A stretch of DNA of 6,061 nucleotides from an uncultured Clostridia bacterium (GTDB taxonomy: Bacteria > Bacillota > Clostridia > Oscillospirales > Acutalibacteraceae): the NCBI GenBank assembly GCA_947165115.1, contig CAMUZD010000111.1, forward strand, positions 1 to 6,061, written 5' to 3'. Of this stretch, positions 5,314 through 6,061 are shown piece by piece (position 1 is the stretch's first letter; each line of letters opens with the position of its first letter). A program made the translations under genes and the position numbers. A model generated the notes under the pieces. It searched no databases. It was not told where the DNA came from and worked only from the letters and a program-made list of their open reading frames with translations.

Positions 5314-5334
5314 GCAGCCGTTGTCAGCGGCTGC
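5314..5334 (-). other. Hairpin overlapping the stop of the secreted-protein gene
   Basis: GCAGCCG pairs perfectly with CGGCTGC across the 7-base loop CTGACAA, which contains the TGA stop (5324-5326). The following transcript bases (CTCACTTTCCCC) are not a U-tract, so an intrinsic terminator is doubtful. It may act as a 3'-end stabiliser or processing signal between the secreted-protein gene and the next gene. Confidence 0.4.
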
Positions 5335-6010
5335 TCATCACAAGGTCAATATCTCTGAACATCATCTGTAACTGAACTACGAAAGGAAAACAAAACGCGA
5401 AAAAGTGTTGGCCGGTTACCCTGTTCCATACGGAGGTTGCAAAGTTTGTGCAGTTATGTGCAAAGTATTCATACCAGCGCCATCTGGTGTTTGTAATTTC
5501 GCTCCCGGCGGTATCGAGGTCATTGCGGGTCAGCCTGTATTCTATTGCGCTTACGCGGTCGCCGTTATAGTCGGACATCTCATCGTCATAGTGCATGCCG
5601 CCGTCATGATGCAAGCCGAAGCTTGCCATTTCACCGGGGTTGACATTGCGGCTGCCTACCGTGATAGTCTCTTCGCTGATGTTCCTGATGCATATCCAGG
5701 TGTGGCCGAAAACATAGGGAAGATGCGGGCCGGATGCACAGAGATACATTACAGCTACATAGGTGTCGCTTATAAGAGAGTCATCATCCGAAACTGCTTC
5801 GGGGTCTTCGCCGGGGATGGTCTGCGGGTCTTCTGAGGGAATGCTGTCAGTCAGGTCTGAACCGGTTTCGCAAAGGGTATTGTCTGCATAGACTTCCTCG
5901 GTAACATAAGCCTGCTGAACTTCTTCGGGGGATACTTCATCTGCAAATGCGGGAACTGCGATGGTGAGAATGCTGGTAACTGCTAAAACAACTGCTGTAA
6001 TTCTTCTCAT
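5324..6010 (-). CDS. Secreted protein with permuted papain-like (NlpC/P60 or LRAT type) domain
   Basis: The 228-aa product begins MRRITAVVLAVTSILTIAVPAFA, a typical Sec signal peptide with AFA-D as likely cleavage site at residues 21-24. An acidic, proline-containing linker follows (about 24-80). The remainder holds FGHTWICI, with His103, and WYEYFAHNCTNFATSVWNRVTG, with Cys187 at the start of a helix. A His in 'GH-[ST]-x' near the front and a Cys in 'NC-x-x-F' near the end is the order seen in circularly permuted papain-like families (LRAT, DUF4105, YebB/PPPDE groups), many of them amidases or acyltransferases. In a conjugative element it could cut peptidoglycan peptides or act on surface substrates. 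I set the start at the ATG at 6008-6010, with AAGGAGAG 7 bases upstream; an in-frame ATG at 6029-6031 would add seven residues without a visible site. The catalytic assignment is inferred from motifs. Confidence 0.75.
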   Translation of the reverse strand: MRRITAVVLAVTSILTIAVPAFADEVSPEEVQQAYVTEEVYADNTLCETGSDLTDSIPSEDPQTIPGEDPEAVSDDDSLISDTYVAVMYLCASGPHLPYVFGHTWICIRNISEETITVGSRNVNPGEMASFGLHHDGGMHYDDEMSDYNGDRVSAIEYRLTRNDLDTAGSEITNTRWRWYEYFAHNCTNFATSVWNRVTGQHFFAFCFPFVVQLQMMFRDIDLVMSSR

Positions 6011-6061
6011 TATAATTCTCTCCTTATTCATTGTAACAACGTGTGTATTTCTTTCTCTACT
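6011..6061 (-). other. Leader of the secreted-protein gene, window edge
   Basis: The last 51 bases hold the ribosome binding site AAGGAGAG ahead of the ATG at 6010 and an A-rich leader. There is no complete promoter, so it may lie beyond the window. Confidence 0.4.

Noticed and set aside
4756..5358. 200-codon open frame on the plus strand
   Set aside because: It lies opposite the 228-aa gene and the end of the secreted-protein gene, has no ribosome binding site, and its sequence is a hydrophobic antisense-type composition.
5405..5836. 143-codon open frame on the plus strand
   Set aside because: It is antisense to the secreted protein's domain containing the His and Cys motifs, with no start signal.

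Overview
This window looks like part of an integrative or conjugative-type mobile element of a Gram-positive Clostridia-like bacterium (Oscillospiraceae or Lachnospiraceae would fit). The reasons are strong AGGAGG-type ribosome binding sites, consensus sigma-A promoters in the AT-rich part, a VirD4/TraG-like coupling ATPase beside a divergent ClpP of a kind known from such elements, and several small proteins with no clear housekeeping role. All nine genes I accept lie on the minus strand, so transcription runs from high to low coordinates. I see no tRNA, rRNA, CRISPR array, insertion sequence, integrase or attachment site.

First block in transcription order (6010 down to 1810), moderate GC. 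It holds a secreted protein with a permuted papain/NlpC-P60-like His...Cys arrangement; a 228-aa protein starting MANRCHTEV, possibly distantly Api92-like; a 126-aa unknown protein; a ClpP-type serine peptidase with intact Ser-His-Asp; a short VirD4/TraG-like ATPase without membrane segments; and a 104-aa predicted beta-rich protein. The 126-aa gene, clpP and the coupling-protein gene are tightly packed (ATGA overlap, then a 2-bp gap) and form an obvious operon. Two of the gaps upstream in this block each carry a hairpin or palindrome followed by the same roughly 23-bp sequence just ahead of the next ribosome binding site.

Second block (1800 down to 1), clearly more AT-rich. A consensus promoter drives a 127-aa unknown protein followed by a plausible terminator. 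A second promoter, with an inverted repeat over its -10 box, drives a CARF-like protein resembling the TM1812/Csx2 type, with no cas gene in the window. Its 3' end overlaps the next gene, whose product has a sigma-70 region-2-like segment (YDPEKGSKFTSF). That gene is interrupted by two in-frame stops flanked by homopolymer runs, and its frame then continues open to the window edge.

The two most interesting points are the ATPase/ClpP pairing without a Clp unfoldase, and the CARF-like plus sigma-like overlapping pair with its apparently broken or recoded second gene. Functions beyond the coupling-ATPase and ClpP families are inferred from motifs read by eye.
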